Assembly: GCA_019751935.1 (NCBI GenBank)
Contig: JAIEMR010000138.1
Span: 1 to 12,289, forward strand
DNA: 12,289 nucleotides
Source of the DNA: Alphaproteobacteria bacterium
GTDB taxonomy: Bacteria; Pseudomonadota; Alphaproteobacteria; Paracaedibacterales; CAIULA01
Direction: 5' to 3'
In this document: one piece after another, positions 1 to 7,365 of the stretch
Position numbering within the stretch: the stretch's first letter is position 1
How the letters are laid out: every line of letters starts with the position of its first letter
Position numbers and translations under genes: made by a program
The notes under the pieces: model-generated
What the model saw: the letters and a program-made list of their open reading frames with translations, nothing else
Told to the model about the DNA's origin: nothing
The model's database searches: none

Positions 1-1337
1 GGATATTTAACTCTATCTTCTCTGTCCGCTTTTTTGTTGCTTAGATATTTTTTAAAACGCTTTAAAAAGAGATGTGTGTTTAATTCTCTACCAAGATCCA
101 CCATCGAATGATACGCATCCATAATAATATCGCCGCTTGCACGTGCTAATGGATTTGTTGCCCAAGCCTTATATGCCGCTGAATCTTTCATTCTATAGCC
201 AAAATTATCTACAGGCATACGAGATCGGCTTTCTTTTGGTTTTTGGTGTATCGTATCTAATTGAGACACAGCCCAAATTTGCTGCACAAGTCTATGAACA
301 GGGCTGTCCATCCCCTCAAAACTTTCACAAACAATTTTATAGCAAAGCTTGCCATATTGATGGCCTTCTAGTTTTTCCCAGAAACCACGTAAATGATTTG
401 GTTCAAAAGGATTTAGTTTTCCATATTCAGTTAAAATATAATCTTCAAATTCTTTCCTCTCTTCCATGTCCCATCGTTTTTGTTCATGAGAAATAAAATC
501 AGACATTTCCCCTAAAGGTGCTAATTCTGGCCGACTCCGTTTTAAAAGATTGAACATACGCTGACCACCTTCATCTATTGCTCTGTGACGAGCCGCTTGA
601 ATGCGTTCGTCAAGTTCAATAAAACGATCATGCTTTTCATCATAATCTTTATGCCCATAATTATTTTCGAGCCATTCGTGAAGATCACAAGCCTCTTGAA
701 ACTCATCTGGATCGACATATTTATCCAAAGGATCTTTCTTTGAAGCTATCTGTTTCAGAAAAGCTCCTATATCGTTTACAAACTCTTGGCACGCTGCATC
801 GCTGTCACCATCTGATTCTTTTTCTTTTATTTTTCTATTCAAGCATGATAACCAGCCATCTAAAGAACCGCTTTGCACAAACTCCTGAAAGAAATTACCA
901 AAAATCGTCACGCTCGTTTCTGGAGTGACAGGCCCCTCTTCTAGGGGTGAAAAATGCTGTGGACGCGCTTTCATCCCAACGCGAACAGCTGCTTCCGCCA
1001 TTGTTCTATGGTCAGATGATTTAAGATTCGGATGAGTAGATTTAGTATCAGCAACGAGTTCTGACGCCCAATCAAAGAGAGCAGAAGATACTCCACTGCC
1101 GCTCAGAACCTCCACAGCTTCTGCCATTTTTGGAAAACCTTCTCCATCACCTTCGAGTTCAGATGGTGAAGCAGGAGGATTAAAAGCTTTTTCAATGCCC
1201 TGCAACATAGCGTGGATCATTCTAAAAGTATTAAAACCCTGAACTTGCTGAAGATCAGCCTCCATAGCAGTGACGTTTGATGCAAAGCTAATAAAAACCA
1301 ATAGCGATGAGATCCAAAGAATGGATGTTTTTTTCAT
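1..1337 (-). CDS. Large exported protein of unknown function (3' end outside window)
   Basis: The reverse strand is open without a stop from an ATG at 1337 to the window edge, giving 445 codons of an incomplete protein. The N-terminus is a clear Sec signal peptide: MKK, a hydrophobic stretch to about residue 19, then a probable cleavage after residue 24 (NVTA). The mature part is hydrophilic and largely charged, rich in Glu, Asp, Lys and aromatic residues, with few cysteines and no further membrane segment, so a periplasmic, surface or secreted protein is expected. I recognise no family and see no catalytic motif. The start is supported by the signal peptide, by AGAGATAA just upstream, and by a promoter at 1410-1438. 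Forward-strand frames over this stretch (for example 137-496) are antisense shadows. The real C-terminus is not visible. Confidence 0.85.
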   Translation of the reverse strand, partial: MKKTSILWISSLLVFISFASNVTAMEADLQQVQGFNTFRMIHAMLQGIEKAFNPPASPSELEGDGEGFPKMAEAVEVLSGSGVSSALFDWASELVADTKSTHPNLKSSDHRTMAEAAVRVGMKARPQHFSPLEEGPVTPETSVTIFGNFFQEFVQSGSLDGWLSCLNRKIKEKESDGDSDAACQEFVNDIGAFLKQIASKKDPLDKYVDPDEFQEACDLHEWLENNYGHKDYDEKHDRFIELDERIQAARHRAIDEGGQRMFNLLKRSRPELAPLGEMSDFISHEQKRWDMEERKEFEDYILTEYGKLNPFEPNHLRGFWEKLEGHQYGKLCYKIVCESFEGMDSPVHRLVQQIWAVSQLDTIHQKPKESRSRMPVDNFGYRMKDSAAYKAWATNPLARASGDIIMDAYHSMVDLGRELNTHLFLKRFKKYLSNKKADREDRVKY

Positions 1338-1409
1338 AAGTTATCTCTGTTTATTTTTATTATTGAGAACCTGAGAAAATACGTAATTATACAAAATTAA
1401 GCATTAATA

Positions 1410-1438
1410 CTTATATAGGTGCGCAAACGTCTTGTCAA
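1410..1438 (-). promoter_or_regulatory. Sigma70-type promoter for the exported protein gene at 1-1337
   Basis: On the reverse strand a perfect -35 TTGACA (1438-1433) is followed by a 17-nt spacer and TATAAG (1415-1410), five of six matches to the -10 consensus. Transcription would begin near 1403, giving a leader of about 65 nt before the ATG at 1337. A further TATAAT at 1391-1386 has no good -35 partner. It lies downstream of hemH on the same strand, so the gene is probably transcribed on its own. Confidence 0.7.
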
Positions 1439-1463
1439 TTCACATTTAGAAAAGGATTTTTAA

Positions 1464-2435
1464 TTAAAAACCTAAGACTTTTTTCTGAAGAAGTTCTATA
1501 AACAGAGGATGACAAGATAACGTTGGAACGCGCCCATAAAAGGGAACACCCAGACTTTCGGCAAGATCTCTGTAATCAATATCTAATTCCACTAACGTTT
1601 CTGAATGTTCTGAAACAAACGAAATCGGCACAACAATGACTGGGACTTTGTCAGCTGAAGCCCTTTTAATTTCAGTATCTGTTGTTGGTTCCAGCCACTT
1701 TAAACGACCGACTCGGCTTTGATAACACACAACATAATCAATATCTCTGTCCAAATTTGAGATGTCTAAGCTTGAGATAATAGCCTCTGCTGTTTGTATC
1801 GTTTGCTCTTGATAAGGATCGCCTTTATCAACAATTTTCTGCGGTAAACTGTGCGCAGAAAAGAGAATCCTTGGCGTTCCATATTTCAGTGCCTCTTTAT
1901 AGATTGGAAGCAATGTTTCCACATGAGCGCATATGTATAACTCATCTAACGGATAGCTTTCAACTTCCCGCACTGGCACATTTATATCTTTTGCCACACG
2001 GTACCATTCTTTAAAGGATGACTCAGTCGTTGTGGTCGAATAATGCGGATAAAGGGGCAGTAAAACAACCTCGTCAGGGTTATATTTTACAACTTCTTTG
2101 ACGGTTTCCTCGGTAAAGGGATGCCAATAACGCATAGCTATAAAGACTTTGTATTCAGAGCCTTCACCCTTTAAAGATTCCTCAAGGGCCCTTGCCTGAG
2201 CCGCCGTGTTTTCTAATAACGGCGATTTCCCGCCCATTTTTTGATAAATCCCGATTGCTTTTTTCGCCCGCGTTTTGGAAATAAACTGAGCCAACAAATA
2301 GCGAAACGGCTGAGGCAGACGAATAATCGCCTTATCAGCAAAAAGATTAAAAAGAAAAGGCCGCACGGCTTTTAGCGAATCAGGGCCACCAAGGTTAAAA
2401 AGGATTACAGCTGTTTTCTTATTGGGAGGGGTCAT
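1464..2435 (-). CDS. hemH: Ferrochelatase (protoporphyrin/coproporphyrin ferrochelatase)
   Basis: Inserts Fe2+ into the porphyrin ring at the last step of haem synthesis; a cytoplasmic or membrane-peripheral enzyme. The 323-residue product opens with the family N-terminal strand (ILFNLGGPDS, residues 11-20). It carries the active-site histidine in FSAHSLP (H195, residues 192-198), the motif YQSRVGRLKWLEP (238-250), and ISFVSEHSETLVELD (271-285) with the metal-site glutamate at E276. The length is normal for the bacterial family, so it appears complete and functional. The ATG at 2435 is preceded by AAGGTG at a suitable distance. I see no other haem synthesis gene next to it; hemW in this window is far away and in another transcription unit. 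The upstream gap holds a palindromic repeat and I found no convincing promoter there. Confidence 0.96.
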   Translation of the reverse strand: MTPPNKKTAVILFNLGGPDSLKAVRPFLFNLFADKAIIRLPQPFRYLLAQFISKTRAKKAIGIYQKMGGKSPLLENTAAQARALEESLKGEGSEYKVFIAMRYWHPFTEETVKEVVKYNPDEVVLLPLYPHYSTTTTESSFKEWYRVAKDINVPVREVESYPLDELYICAHVETLLPIYKEALKYGTPRILFSAHSLPQKIVDKGDPYQEQTIQTAEAIISSLDISNLDRDIDYVVCYQSRVGRLKWLEPTTDTEIKRASADKVPVIVVPISFVSEHSETLVELDIDYRDLAESLGVPFYGRVPTLSCHPLFIELLQKKVLGF

Positions 2436-2465
2436 AGGAAGAGCACCTTACAGATATTTATATTC

Positions 2466-2555
2466 GTCATTGCGAGGAGCGACTGCTCCGTGGCAATCCA
2501 GACCTCGTGCTTTATTATGAGATCGCCACGCTTCGCTCGCGAGGACAAAATCGTA
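2466..2555. repeat. REP/MITE-like palindromic intergenic repeat
   Basis: The left arm ATTGC-GA-GGAGC-GACT-GCTCC-GTG-GCAAT (2469-2497) folds into a hairpin on its own. The right arm (2521-2545) is a degenerate inverted copy: GTGGC (2490-2494) can pair with GCCAC (2525-2529), and TTGCGAG (2470-2476) almost pairs with CTCGCGA (2536-2542). 'CATTGCGAGGAGC ... TGGCAATCCAG' is the general type of intergenic palindrome dispersed in many host-associated bacteria, recalled rather than searched. It lies between hemH and the pilin gene and could affect transcription or mRNA stability. No coding capacity. Confidence 0.6.
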
Positions 2556-2589
2556 TTGAGAATACCTCAAAAAACAGTAAAAAACACCC

Positions 2590-3237
2590 TCAAAAAGACA
2601 TCAAAACCACACAAACTGGCGATGTCACAGAAAGATTAAAGCGCCCTCCTTGAATGCATTGACCCGCTGTAATGCCAGCGCCTTCTATCACCCTCAAAAT
2701 CCCCTCCGAAGCACTCATGGATGATCCATCATCCTCAGCTTTTCTTTTTAATAGCTGTGCTTGACGCGGGGTGAAAAGACCGCCATTAGCCTTGCTGCCA
2801 TTTTCCTTACCAAGCTGTAGCCAATTGCCTGGCATCTGATCGGCTGGATTGGAAACGACGCTATACTTGCCTCCAAATTTAGAAGAGGGAATTTTATCGG
2901 AACTAAGATATCCGGCTACAAACAGATGGACCCAAAATCCACGTTCTTCTGAATCACCAGTAACAATGCCATCACCATTACCATTGGGAACATCGGTGCC
3001 AAAGTGATTGCTTGCAAAAGGATCATCACCAGGCAATGCGCTATAAGTTTCTTGATAATGAGTCACTGCTGTTTTAAAACGATTGAAATCATTTAAAACC
3101 GCTCTGACTTTTGCAGCCTCAAGCAAATCTTGGCCTTTAAAAACAGCGCCCGCGATAATTCCCATGACCATTAAAACAATGGCAAGCTCAATCATCGTAA
3201 ATCCTGGTAGATTTTTAGAAAGTAACTTTTTAAACAT
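2590..3237 (-). CDS. Type IV pilin / pseudopilin-like protein (prepilin N-terminal methylation motif)
   Basis: The 215-residue product has a short basic leader (MFKKLLSKNLPG, residues 1-12) followed by the prepilin peptidase cleavage pattern G-FTMIE, with the conserved Glu at mature position 5 (E17). A single hydrophobic helix (about residues 15-33) follows. The remainder is a globular domain with YSALPGDDP, a GNGDG loop (86-90), and two C-terminal cysteines (C194, C209) that could form the disulphide loop usual in pilins. This class is assembled at the inner membrane by type IV pilus or type II secretion machinery. I chose the ATG at 3237 because it gives a leader of normal length; the frame extends to 3390, but that would give an atypical leader and overlap sdhE. 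No assembly gene is adjacent, so whether it is a pilus subunit or a secretion pseudopilin cannot be told. Confidence 0.88.
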   Translation of the reverse strand: MFKKLLSKNLPGFTMIELAIVLMVMGIIAGAVFKGQDLLEAAKVRAVLNDFNRFKTAVTHYQETYSALPGDDPFASNHFGTDVPNGNGDGIVTGDSEERGFWVHLFVAGYLSSDKIPSSKFGGKYSVVSNPADQMPGNWLQLGKENGSKANGGLFTPRQAQLLKRKAEDDGSSMSASEGILRVIEGAGITAGQCIQGGRFNLSVTSPVCVVLMSF

Positions 3238-3336
3238 CTTGTAATCTCTGCCCATAATTTCCACCCATGCTCGACGAATTTTTTTATAAAGCTTATACTG
3301 AAAAAATAATCTTAGATATAAAAAATGTATATTTTC

Positions 3337-3600
3337 ATGAGTGACTATCTTAAAAATAAAATCAAAAAGCTTTCTTACCAAAGCTGGCATCGCGGAACCC
3401 GTGAGTTAGATCTTGTTTTGGGAGAGTTTTCAGACAAATACCTTTCTACTTTTTCAGAGAAAGAGCTGGACGAGTACGCGTTGATTTTAAAGGAAAATGA
3501 TCTAGAGCTTTGGGAATGGATTAGTGGAAGAATTCCTGTTCCTTGTAATTCCACTACCTCTATATTACAAAAAATCTGCAAATTTTATTCGACAAAATAG
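3337..3600 (+). CDS. sdhE: FAD assembly factor SdhE (succinate dehydrogenase flavinylation)
   Basis: A small protein of 87 residues from this ATG (91 if the ATG at 3325 is used). It matches the SdhE/CptB/Sdh5 family, which promotes covalent attachment of FAD to the SdhA subunit of succinate dehydrogenase. Visible hallmarks are the RGxxE motif (RGTRE, residues 19-23), the following ELDLVLGEF helix, the helical SEKELDEYALIL stretch, and a WEWISGRIPVP segment near residues 59-69. Together these form the small helical bundle of the family. Neither possible start has a good Shine-Dalgarno sequence; the second fits the normal length before the RGxxE helix better. It is divergent from the pilin gene with about 100 bp between starts. 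No sdh genes are in view. Confidence 0.88.
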   Translation: MSDYLKNKIKKLSYQSWHRGTRELDLVLGEFSDKYLSTFSEKELDEYALILKENDLELWEWISGRIPVPCNSTTSILQKICKFYSTK

Positions 3601-3667
3601 AGTTAAATATTTATTAATCAATATTAGTTTATAAATGATTATTCTAATCTTGAGGTTTAAAGAGATA

Positions 3668-4960
3668 ATGCTCCTAAAATTCTTTTCTTTTTTAATAATG
3701 ACTTTGCTTTCCGTTGACCCCCTTTGGGCAAGGCCTACAGCTGTTGTTGAAAGGGAATATGATACTTTCAGAGTCAGGGCTACCGTAAATCCCAAGGTTG
3801 GAAAGGCTGAACAGTTTTTAGAGGATCTCGCTAAAAAAGGACAAGTAGACGATGTTATCGCCCTACTTAATAGGGGTGACGGTGTCCGCGGATTTAGTAA
3901 AAAAGATCGGAAATATACAACCGAGGAAGCAAAAATCGCCCTCAATGCCTTGTTCTTTGCTAAAAAAAGATCTGCTGCTGGAACCTTCCCATTTCGTGAA
4001 GGTGTCGATGATTTTGGGTCTCTTGCCGTTCAACGTCACAGGCATTTCGTCAAAGTCGCTTGGCGTTTACTGGACCCAGCCTTAGGTTATGTTAAAGCTG
4101 GAACTGATTTTAAAGACGATGGTGCTTATAGTAAATTTAAAGCGTTAGTTCGTGAGCATATGAAATTTGGGGATAGGAATCTTAGTATTCAACCCACGTT
4201 GAGTATGTATTATCTTGATCATGAGGTAGGTACAACGAATCAATACCTATCAGCGTTACCTAAAGCACCTTATTTCCATGCTTATGAGCCCATAAAAGAG
4301 GGACAAACAGAAGAGGCAGGTTATATGTACTCCCCAATTCGCCTTTGCCTTCCAACCACAGGAATGAAGCAGCTTTTACCTAGCAACATAAAAGGAAAGG
4401 TAGGTGGCATTGCGGATGGCAATTTAGATATTTTTGTGATTGCTCAAAACTTACCATGGAAACCTGAGATTGATATTTTATATCGTCCACAATTTTGGCT
4501 CGATCCTGATGCACCTTTTCAACAAGAAGGCTATGATCACAATTTTAATGTGACGGTATCTTCTTATCCTGCCCCTACAGGAAATACTATTTCACACAGC
4601 GAAGGTCCCATCACAGAAGGAGTCAATACCCATACAGAAGGAGGAACAAACAATATTGTCTCTTCAGGTAACTCTCCTTCAGCAGGGGGTGTTTTAAATG
4701 AGAAAAGAAATACAAATTTTTCTTTATATTCCCTTACAACAGTAAATAGCATAACAAAACACGAACCTTCGACTGGTAGAATTCAAGAACCTGGCCGTCA
4801 TGCCTTAACCCTTCACCTGATGCTAAACAAAGCTGGTCAAAGAAGAATGGGAGATATAGCTCAAACCTTATCAACCATGTGGCCACAGAAAATATATCAC
4901 CTTAGCGAAATGCTTGATGCAGACCCTGTACTAAGCCAACTTTATCGTTTTGGGTTTTAG
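3668..4960 (+). CDS. Exported protein of unknown family, first of a tandem paralogue pair
   Basis: The 430-residue product begins with a signal peptide with probable cleavage after residue 21 (PLWA, before RPT). No later membrane segment is apparent, so it should be periplasmic, surface-exposed or secreted. I recognise no family. The N-terminal region (to about residue 165) is rich in charged helices and includes RHRHFVKVAWRLLDPALGYV. The middle holds GKVGGIADGNLDIFV and ILYRP; the end holds GRHALTLHLMLN and the terminus LYRFGF. All these motifs recur in the next gene, 33 bp downstream. The ATG at 3668 is chosen over the upstream one at 3635 because it starts directly at the signal peptide and has AAAGAGAT just upstream. 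The Gly/Ser/Thr-rich stretch around residues 305-345 looks like a linker. Probably co-transcribed with its paralogue. Confidence 0.85.
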   Translation: MLLKFFSFLIMTLLSVDPLWARPTAVVEREYDTFRVRATVNPKVGKAEQFLEDLAKKGQVDDVIALLNRGDGVRGFSKKDRKYTTEEAKIALNALFFAKKRSAAGTFPFREGVDDFGSLAVQRHRHFVKVAWRLLDPALGYVKAGTDFKDDGAYSKFKALVREHMKFGDRNLSIQPTLSMYYLDHEVGTTNQYLSALPKAPYFHAYEPIKEGQTEEAGYMYSPIRLCLPTTGMKQLLPSNIKGKVGGIADGNLDIFVIAQNLPWKPEIDILYRPQFWLDPDAPFQQEGYDHNFNVTVSSYPAPTGNTISHSEGPITEGVNTHTEGGTNNIVSSGNSPSAGGVLNEKRNTNFSLYSLTTVNSITKHEPSTGRIQEPGRHALTLHLMLNKAGQRRMGDIAQTLSTMWPQKIYHLSEMLDADPVLSQLYRFGF

Positions 4961-4993
4961 AAAATTGTAACGCATTTTATTGTAGAGCAACCA

Positions 4994-6346
4994 ATGCTGC
5001 AAACATTCTTTTCCTTTTTAATAATGACTTTGCTTTTTATTGACCCCCTTTGGGCCAGGCCTACAGCTGATGTCGAAAGAGAATATGATGCTTTTAGAGC
5101 TACGGTAAACCCTAGAGTTCATAAAGCTGAGCAGTTTTTAGAAGATCTCACTAAAAAAGGACAAGTTGATGACGTTGTTGCCATCCTTAATAAAGGTGAC
5201 GGTGTTCGTTGTTTTAGTAAAAAAGACAGAAAATTCACTCTGGAAGAAGAAAAAATAGCTCTCAATGCTTTGTTCTTTGCTAAAAAAAACAAGCCTGGTG
5301 TTTTCCCCTTTGTAGAACCAATTGATTCCTTTGGATCCAAAGCCGTTCAACGTCACAGGCATTTTGTCAAAGTCGCTTGGAGATTACTGGACCCAGCCTT
5401 AGGTTATGTTAACGTTGGAGCTGATTTTAAAACAGACGAACGTGCTTATAAGGAATTTAGAGCCTTAGTTCGTACTCATATGAAAATTGGAAATAGTAAG
5501 TGCCAACTTGACAATTTTACGGGTGCTGGAACCGATGAATATTTTACTTATGGTGTAGGCATAACAAAACAAGCCTCACATAAGATACCAACAGTTCCTC
5601 ATTTTCATGCTTATCATTACATTTCTCCATCACACGGCATAAAGAAACGTCCAAGCACAACTATACGTTTTCGTCTTCCTACCAAAGAAATGAGACAGCA
5701 TTTACCAGAAGGAATAAAAGGAAAAATTTCAGGCATTACTGATGAGAACCTTGACATTTTTGTCCTTTCTCAAAATTTACCTTGGCCAGATGATAAGGAG
5801 ATTCTCTATCGCCCGCATTATTATTTAGATTATGATGCGCCTTATCAAGCTGCTGACTATAGTCACGCATTTAATGTTAGTTTATCGTCTTTTCCCTCTA
5901 TTGCTCGCAATACTATCCCGCATGAAGAAGGTCCGATTACTCTTGATATAAGTACCCATACAAATGGGGATCCGGAAGTTCCTGGCATCATGATTGTTTC
6001 TTCTCCGCCTACCCCTGTCGCAACAATGTTAACTCCAGAAAAAAGAAGGGAAAATTTTTCTTTTTATACCCTGACTGGCTTAAACAATATCGTTCAATGC
6101 ACCCCACCAAGTAAAACTCAAACCTCGGGTCGTTATGCATTAACGCTTCATCTAATGTTAAATGAAGCAACACAAAGAAAGTTGGCAAGAATTCCAAGTG
6201 TTTATTATTATAATCCATGGAAGAAAAAAGCGCGCGAAAGCGGAGTTATGCCATTATTGATTTCTTACGAGATACCAGTCTATGAGCTTAGTGAGCTGAT
6301 TGATAGCATCCCTGAAATAAGACAACTTTATCCCTTTGGGTTTTAG
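4994..6346 (+). CDS. Exported protein of unknown family, second of a tandem paralogue pair
   Basis: The 450-residue product has a signal peptide nearly identical to that of the preceding gene (cleavage likely after PLWA, residue 21). By eye about three quarters of the first ~165 residues are identical between the two, with lower similarity afterwards. Shared blocks in the later part include NLDIFV, QNLPW, ILYRP, NTI.H.EGPIT, THT, GR.ALTLHLMLN and the terminal LY.FGF. This copy has extra sequence of about 20 residues before the C-terminus (around SVYYYNPWKKK) that the first copy lacks. Cysteines are few and no catalytic motif is recognised. Tandem arrangement, same strand and 33-bp spacing indicate duplication and probable co-expression. 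No strong Shine-Dalgarno sequence precedes the ATG. Function unknown; an exported host-interaction protein is only a guess from context. Confidence 0.87.
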   Translation: MLQTFFSFLIMTLLFIDPLWARPTADVEREYDAFRATVNPRVHKAEQFLEDLTKKGQVDDVVAILNKGDGVRCFSKKDRKFTLEEEKIALNALFFAKKNKPGVFPFVEPIDSFGSKAVQRHRHFVKVAWRLLDPALGYVNVGADFKTDERAYKEFRALVRTHMKIGNSKCQLDNFTGAGTDEYFTYGVGITKQASHKIPTVPHFHAYHYISPSHGIKKRPSTTIRFRLPTKEMRQHLPEGIKGKISGITDENLDIFVLSQNLPWPDDKEILYRPHYYLDYDAPYQAADYSHAFNVSLSSFPSIARNTIPHEEGPITLDISTHTNGDPEVPGIMIVSSPPTPVATMLTPEKRRENFSFYTLTGLNNIVQCTPPSKTQTSGRYALTLHLMLNEATQRKLARIPSVYYYNPWKKKARESGVMPLLISYEIPVYELSELIDSIPEIRQLYPFGF

Positions 6347-6348
6347 GA

Positions 6349-6364
6349 CCTTCACTCTTGAGGG
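6349..6364 (+). terminator. Possible weak terminator hairpin after the paralogue pair
   Basis: CCTTCA-CTCT-TGAGGG forms a six-pair stem (one G-U) with a four-base loop, starting two bases after the stop codon. The following sequence is T-rich (cctttatttct) but has no uninterrupted U-run, so termination would be weak. Confidence 0.35.
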
Positions 6365-6365
6365 C

Positions 6366-6394
6366 TTGCCTTTATTTCTCTGCACCCTCATAAT
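6366..6394 (+). promoter_or_regulatory. Putative promoter of the DUF155 gene
   Basis: TTGCCT (6366-6371), a 17-nt spacer and CATAAT (6389-6394) give four of six and five of six matches to the -35 and -10 consensus. Transcription would start near 6401, about 43 nt before the ATG at 6444. Confidence 0.45.
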
Positions 6395-6443
6395 ACAGGT
6401 AATTTAAAAAGACCGAATTCTCAATAATAGGAAATGGTTTTGT

Positions 6444-7244
6444 ATGCGCTGTTCTTCATTTTGTACAGCTGAAATTTTTAAGATCGATGAGCTTGCTAAG
6501 TATTTCAGAAATCAAGGCTTAGACCCAAAGTTCTATGATGATGTTATCCATCTTCACAAAGGCGACGAAGATGAAATCAAAGAAATCTTCTATTTTCCTT
6601 ATGGATGCGTGATCTTTTGGGGATTAAGCGAAGAAGAAGAAGAGCAATATCTAGACAATTTAAAACCATATGAAATTGGTTCCTTGTCTGAAGCAACTCA
6701 GGATGTTTGTCTTTTTGAACGCGGGACAGAAACTGCGATCAACGAAGAAGACGACCAAATTATTCTAGAATCTGATGATGTCCTGATTAAGCTTTCCTTA
6801 TCTCATGGTTTATCACAATCGGTGAAACTGGCTGCTTTTGAAGATTCAATTGGCAAAACCATTGAAAAAACCCGTCATTTACCAGAAGAGCTTGCAACCA
6901 AAGGTAAAATATCTCTATCGCGCAAAAAATTGTCTCAGAAAATTGGCGCTTTATTTGCGGAACGAAACTCGATTAACCTTCACAGCGACATTCTTGATAC
7001 GCCGGAATTTTTCTGGCGCCGGCCGAAGTATGAGCCTTATTACCACATGGCCTCTGAATACATGGACATTACAACCAGGTTAGATATTTTAAATCGCCGT
7101 CTGGATGTTATTCATGAGCTGTATGAAATTTTATCGAATGAATTGAAACACGCGCATTCGTCTTATTTAGAATGGGTTATTATTTGGTTAATTGTCAGCG
7201 AAGTGGTTATGCACTTGCTCAAAGACATTTTTAAGTGGATTTAG
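6444..7244 (+). CDS. DUF155 family membrane protein (RMND1/RMD1-type)
   Basis: The 266-residue product matches the DUF155 family, whose eukaryotic members (RMND1, yeast RMD1 and SIF relatives) include mitochondrial inner-membrane proteins connected with mitochondrial translation; the bacterial role is not established. Visible family features are FPYGCVIFWG (residues 51-60), an acidic stretch after it, and a well-conserved C-terminal block with LDTPEFFWRRPKYEP (184-198) and helices containing RLDILNRRLDVIHELYEIL (212-230). A single C-terminal transmembrane helix (about 243-258) is followed by a short basic tail. It is therefore probably anchored by its C-terminus with the bulk in the cytoplasm. 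AGGA at 6429-6432 lies 11 nt before the ATG, slightly far. A short out-of-frame ATG at 6434 overlaps the start and is not thought to be a gene. Likely a single-gene unit. Confidence 0.85.
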   Translation: MRCSSFCTAEIFKIDELAKYFRNQGLDPKFYDDVIHLHKGDEDEIKEIFYFPYGCVIFWGLSEEEEEQYLDNLKPYEIGSLSEATQDVCLFERGTETAINEEDDQIILESDDVLIKLSLSHGLSQSVKLAAFEDSIGKTIEKTRHLPEELATKGKISLSRKKLSQKIGALFAERNSINLHSDILDTPEFFWRRPKYEPYYHMASEYMDITTRLDILNRRLDVIHELYEILSNELKHAHSSYLEWVIIWLIVSEVVMHLLKDIFKWI

Positions 7245-7324
7245 ATTTTTCTTTAAATGCATTTATCAATTAATTTCAAATTGAATCGTTAATTACGTTG
7301 TGATACACATGCCAAAGCGTTTAA

Positions 7325-7345
7325 CCTATCGGTTTTTACGGTAGG
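7325..7345 (+). promoter_or_regulatory. Hairpin in the leader of the small exported protein gene
   Basis: CCTATCG - seven-base loop - CGGTAGG forms a seven-pair stem with one G-U pair, ending 10 nt before the GGAG ribosome binding site. It could be an operator or an RNA structure affecting translation. It has no T-run and is not a terminator. The element is seen; the function is inferred. Confidence 0.3.
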
Positions 7346-7365
7346 GTGAAACTTTGGAGAAAATA

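Larger units (their letters stand above)
3668..6346 (+). repeat. Tandem gene duplication (two diverged copies)
   Basis: The two exported-protein genes are direct repeats. A 69-nt block at 4025-4093 matches 5342-5410 with only three mismatches, the signal-peptide regions are also nearly identical in DNA, and both genes end in almost the same 18 nt (4943-4960 and 6329-6346). Similarity falls in the middle portion. Confidence 0.9.

Noticed and set aside
137..928. Forward open frames of 119 and 62 codons
   Set aside because: They lie opposite the long reverse frame that has a signal peptide, promoter and continuous coding character; their translations show no such features.
3238..3390. Upstream extension of the pilin gene to an ATG at 3390
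   Set aside because: It would place about 63 residues before the prepilin cleavage site and overlap sdhE on the other strand; the ATG at 3237 gives a normal leader.
7354..7365. TTG start for the small exported protein
   Set aside because: It overlaps the GGAG ribosome binding site that clearly serves the ATG at 7366.
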